This document shows, piece after piece, positions 5,891-7,202 of a stretch of 7,202 bases of DNA. Location: contig DOHJ01000224.1 in NCBI GenBank assembly GCA_003535335.1, positions 1 through 7,202 on the forward strand, read 5' to 3'. The notes beneath the pieces are model-generated. The model had not been told where the DNA came from. It worked only from the letters and a program-made list of their open reading frames with translations, and did not search any database. Origin of the DNA: Paracoccaceae bacterium. GTDB lineage: Bacteria; Pseudomonadota; Alphaproteobacteria; Rhodobacterales; Rhodobacteraceae. Made by a program: the position numbers and the translations under genes. How positions within the stretch are numbered: position 1 is the first letter of the stretch; each line of letters starts with the position of its first letter.

Positions 5891-6049
5891 AACAAAAAAT
5901 CCGTTTGGTCGCGCACTGCATCGACCATGGCGGGAGCGGCCGGTTTGACCGGATTATATGCACCGCAGAAATGGGGCGGGCAGGGCTTGCCACGGGGCGA
6001 GCGCAGTCGGGTTTATGAGGGTCGGGCACCGAAATCAGCAGCGTGGTGA
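5891..6049 (+). pseudogene. Acyl-CoA dehydrogenase-like remnant (N-terminal region fragment)
   Basis: The frame between TAG 5888-5890 and TGA 6047-6049 encodes 52 residues. Its central part (5927-6019), starting MAGAAGLTGLYAP and continuing QKWGGQGLPRGERSRVYE, resembles the N-terminal helical domain of acyl-CoA dehydrogenases, where a pattern like L-GLTGLYAP-EWGGQGL-...-RVYEELG is common. No start codon with a ribosome site precedes it, the frame is closed on both sides by stops, and the FAD-binding middle and catalytic C-terminal domains are absent, so it is a fragment. Acyl-CoA dehydrogenases act in fatty-acid and DMSP-derived acyl-CoA breakdown, which would fit an acuI neighbour. The assignment rests on one motif-rich stretch and is moderate. 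Confidence 0.45.
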
Positions 6050-6126
6050 TCGGGTGCGCTTTGCAAAAACGTGCCAAGGGATTGCTGGATATTGCCGTGC
6101 CAAAAGGTTATGGAGAGGATTGGAAT
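6019..6126 (+). other. Open stretch in the acuI frame upstream of its start, unidentified
   Basis: After TGA 6016-6018 the acuI frame stays open into the gene and reads QKRAKGLLDIAVPKGYGEDW just before the acuI ATG. GTG codons at 6043 and 6046 could in theory extend AcuI by 28 or 27 residues, but AcuI proteins begin at the MTFNALIV equivalent, and a strong ribosome site stands inside this stretch. The residues look protein-like and may be the tail of a lost upstream gene. I do not recognise them. Confidence 0.35.
6112..6118 (+). promoter_or_regulatory. Ribosome binding site that decides the acuI start
   Basis: GGAGAGG stands 8 bases before ATG 6127. It is the best Shine-Dalgarno match near this gene and supports ATG 6127 over the in-frame upstream GTG codons at 6043 and 6046. 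Confidence 0.75.
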
Positions 6127-7119
6127 ATGACATTTAACGCATTGATCGTCGAAAAAAATGACGCAGGGAACACCAGCGCTTCGGTTCAGCAGGTTGAAGA
6201 AAACCGGTTGCCCGAGGGTGATGTTACGGTGGCGGTCGATTATTCAACCGTTAATTACAAAGACGGGCTGTGCATTGGCCCCGGCGGCGGTTTGGTGCGC
6301 AATTATCCGCATGTTCCGGGCATTGATTTTGCCGGCACGGTCGAAACCTCGACCGACAAACGCTACAAAGCCGGCGACAAAGTGATCCTGACCGGCTGGC
6401 GCGTGGGCGAGGCCCATTGGGGCGGTTACGCGCAAAAGGCGCGGGTCAAGTCCGATTGGCTGGTGCCGTTGCCGGATGGTCTGGATACGCGCCAAGCTAT
6501 GGCTGTGGGCACGGCCGGATTTACAGCAATGCTGGCCGTTCTGGCGCTGGAAAATCAAGGGTTGAAAACAGGCAATGGTCCTGTGCTGGTGACGGGGGCG
6601 GCTGGTGGTGTCGGGTCCGTTGCAACCGCAATATTGGCCAATTTGGGCTATGAGGTTGCGGCCGTTACCGGACGGTTAGAGGCAGCGAACTACCTGAAAT
6701 CTTTAGGCGCTACACAAATCGTTGCCCGCGAGGATTTGAACGAGACCACCAAACGCCCGCTTGAGGCCGAAACATGGGCCGGTTGCATCGATGCGGTTGG
6801 CGGCGACATGCTGGCGCGTATTTTGGGCCAGATGAAATACGGCGCTTCGGTTGCGGCCGTGGGGCTGGCCGGCGGCATGGCCTTGCATGCCACGGTCATT
6901 CCGTTTTTGCTGCGCGGGGTGAACCTGCTGGGCATTGATAGCGTGATGCAGCCCTATGACAACAGGGTAAAAGCATGGCAACGGATTGCAACTGATCTGC
7001 CGATGGAGCAGCTTGAAGCGATGATTTCAATGGCTAAACTTGCCGATTTATCCGGTTTGGGCGCAGATATTCTGGCCGGCAAAATCAAGGGCCGCGTTGT
7101 GGTTGATGTAAACGCATAA
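6127..7119 (+). CDS. acuI: NADPH-dependent acrylyl-CoA reductase AcuI (YhdH/MDR family)
   Basis: AcuI reduces the toxic electrophile acryloyl-CoA to propionyl-CoA, the step that lets marine bacteria tolerate and use acrylate and DMSP carbon. The protein is 330 aa, the normal AcuI length. It is a zinc-independent medium-chain dehydrogenase/reductase: the N-terminal catalytic half has NYKDGLCIGPGGGLVR (43-58) and HVPGIDFAGTVE (62-73), and the Rossmann half has the nucleotide loop VTGAAGGVGSVA (155-166), the TGR (181-183) expected to hold the NADPH 2'-phosphate, and the conserved LLGIDSV (267-273) near the end. As I remember them, roseobacter AcuI proteins match almost throughout. In roseobacters acuI commonly follows dmdA or lies near acuR-dddL; here it follows gene debris and paired GntR-type sites, with no dmdA or acuR in the window. 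The gene is intact, ending with TAA 7117-7119. Confidence 0.93.
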   Translation: MTFNALIVEKNDAGNTSASVQQVEENRLPEGDVTVAVDYSTVNYKDGLCIGPGGGLVRNYPHVPGIDFAGTVETSTDKRYKAGDKVILTGWRVGEAHWGGYAQKARVKSDWLVPLPDGLDTRQAMAVGTAGFTAMLAVLALENQGLKTGNGPVLVTGAAGGVGSVATAILANLGYEVAAVTGRLEAANYLKSLGATQIVAREDLNETTKRPLEAETWAGCIDAVGGDMLARILGQMKYGASVAAVGLAGGMALHATVIPFLLRGVNLLGIDSVMQPYDNRVKAWQRIATDLPMEQLEAMISMAKLADLSGLGADILAGKIKGRVVVDVNA

Positions 7120-7202
7120 AAATCTGATTGGTCCGTTTAAAATACGTCCAAGCCAAATAAATTGCCGTTTTTTGCTAAAAATGCGGCGTATTTCGTGGCT
7201 TT
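7120..7202. other. AT-rich sequence downstream of acuI
   Basis: These 83 bases hold no gene and no copy of the 33-base repeat. AAATACG and CGTATTT, and AAGCCA and TGGCTT, form two widely spaced short inverted pairs, but they do not nest into one stem and no hairpin with a T-run is seen, so I do not call a terminator. Confidence 0.4.

Noticed and set aside
5868..6077. Minus-strand frame of 69 codons opposite the debris region
   Set aside because: The plus strand of the same stretch carries the acyl-CoA dehydrogenase-like motif; the minus-strand product has Pro/Ser/Arg-rich, shadow-like composition and no ribosome site of note.
6043..6126. N-terminal extension of AcuI from GTG 6043 (28 extra residues)
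   Set aside because: GGAGAGG at 6112-6118 points to ATG 6127, the 330-aa product matches the normal AcuI length, and the extension lies in a decayed region.
7139..7202. Possible terminator or inverted repeat after acuI (AAATACG/CGTATTT and AAGCCA/TGGCTT)
   Set aside because: The arms are 6-7 bases long, about 40 bases apart and interleaved, not nested, so they cannot form one stable hairpin.
1..7202. CRISPR array, tRNA/rRNA gene, insertion sequence, toxin-antitoxin or defence island
   Set aside because: No repeat-spacer pattern, clover-leaf-like sequence, transposase or defence protein was seen; all sizeable coding sequence is accounted for by ordinary families.

Overview
The window looks like chromosomal DNA of an alphaproteobacterium, most likely a marine Rhodobacterales (Roseobacter-group) species of moderate GC. 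The main reasons are the AcuI protein, whose sequence closely matches what I remember of roseobacter acrylyl-CoA reductases, and the alphaproteobacterial style of the ArsC and Mfd proteins. This placement is by recognition only; no search was run.

Layout. (1) 1-876, plus strand: the last ~290 codons of mfd, the transcription-repair coupling factor. (2) 931-4318, minus strand: a tightly overlapping three-gene operon, transcribed acyl-CoA synthetase > FrnE/DsbA-like thiol oxidoreductase > Bcr/CflA-type MFS exporter, with 4-base overlaps at both junctions. (3) 4432-5551, minus strand: arsC (arsenate reductase) followed 1 base later by an aqpS-like aquaglyceroporin, a compact arsenic-detoxification pair in which arsenite leaves by channel rather than by ArsB or Acr3. 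A 55-residue reading frame interrupted by one in-frame TAA sits immediately upstream (5554-5724) and appears to be the decayed first gene of this operon. (4) 5725-6126: a divergent intergenic region with two near-identical GntR-type palindromes (TTGTCAGACAA core), then plus-strand coding debris that includes a piece resembling the N-terminal region of an acyl-CoA dehydrogenase. (5) 6127-7119, plus strand: intact acuI, NADPH-dependent acrylyl-CoA reductase of DMSP/acrylate metabolism. (6) 7120-7202: short AT-rich tail with no gene.

Functional reading. Arsenate is reduced by ArsC and arsenite leaves through the aquaporin. AcuI detoxifies acryloyl-CoA to propionyl-CoA. The ligase operon probably activates an unidentified carboxylic acid and pairs it with a cytoplasmic thiol oxidoreductase and an exporter; its substrate cannot be read from sequence.

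The least explained structure is a 33-base repeat (32/33 identical) that begins exactly 13 bases after the stop codons of two unrelated genes, mfd and the aquaporin, in the sense orientation each time. The 5554-6126 region is the other point of interest: a gene-decay zone between the ars and acuI loci that keeps a well-preserved paired operator. I see no CRISPR array, tRNA, rRNA, insertion sequence or recognisable new defence system.
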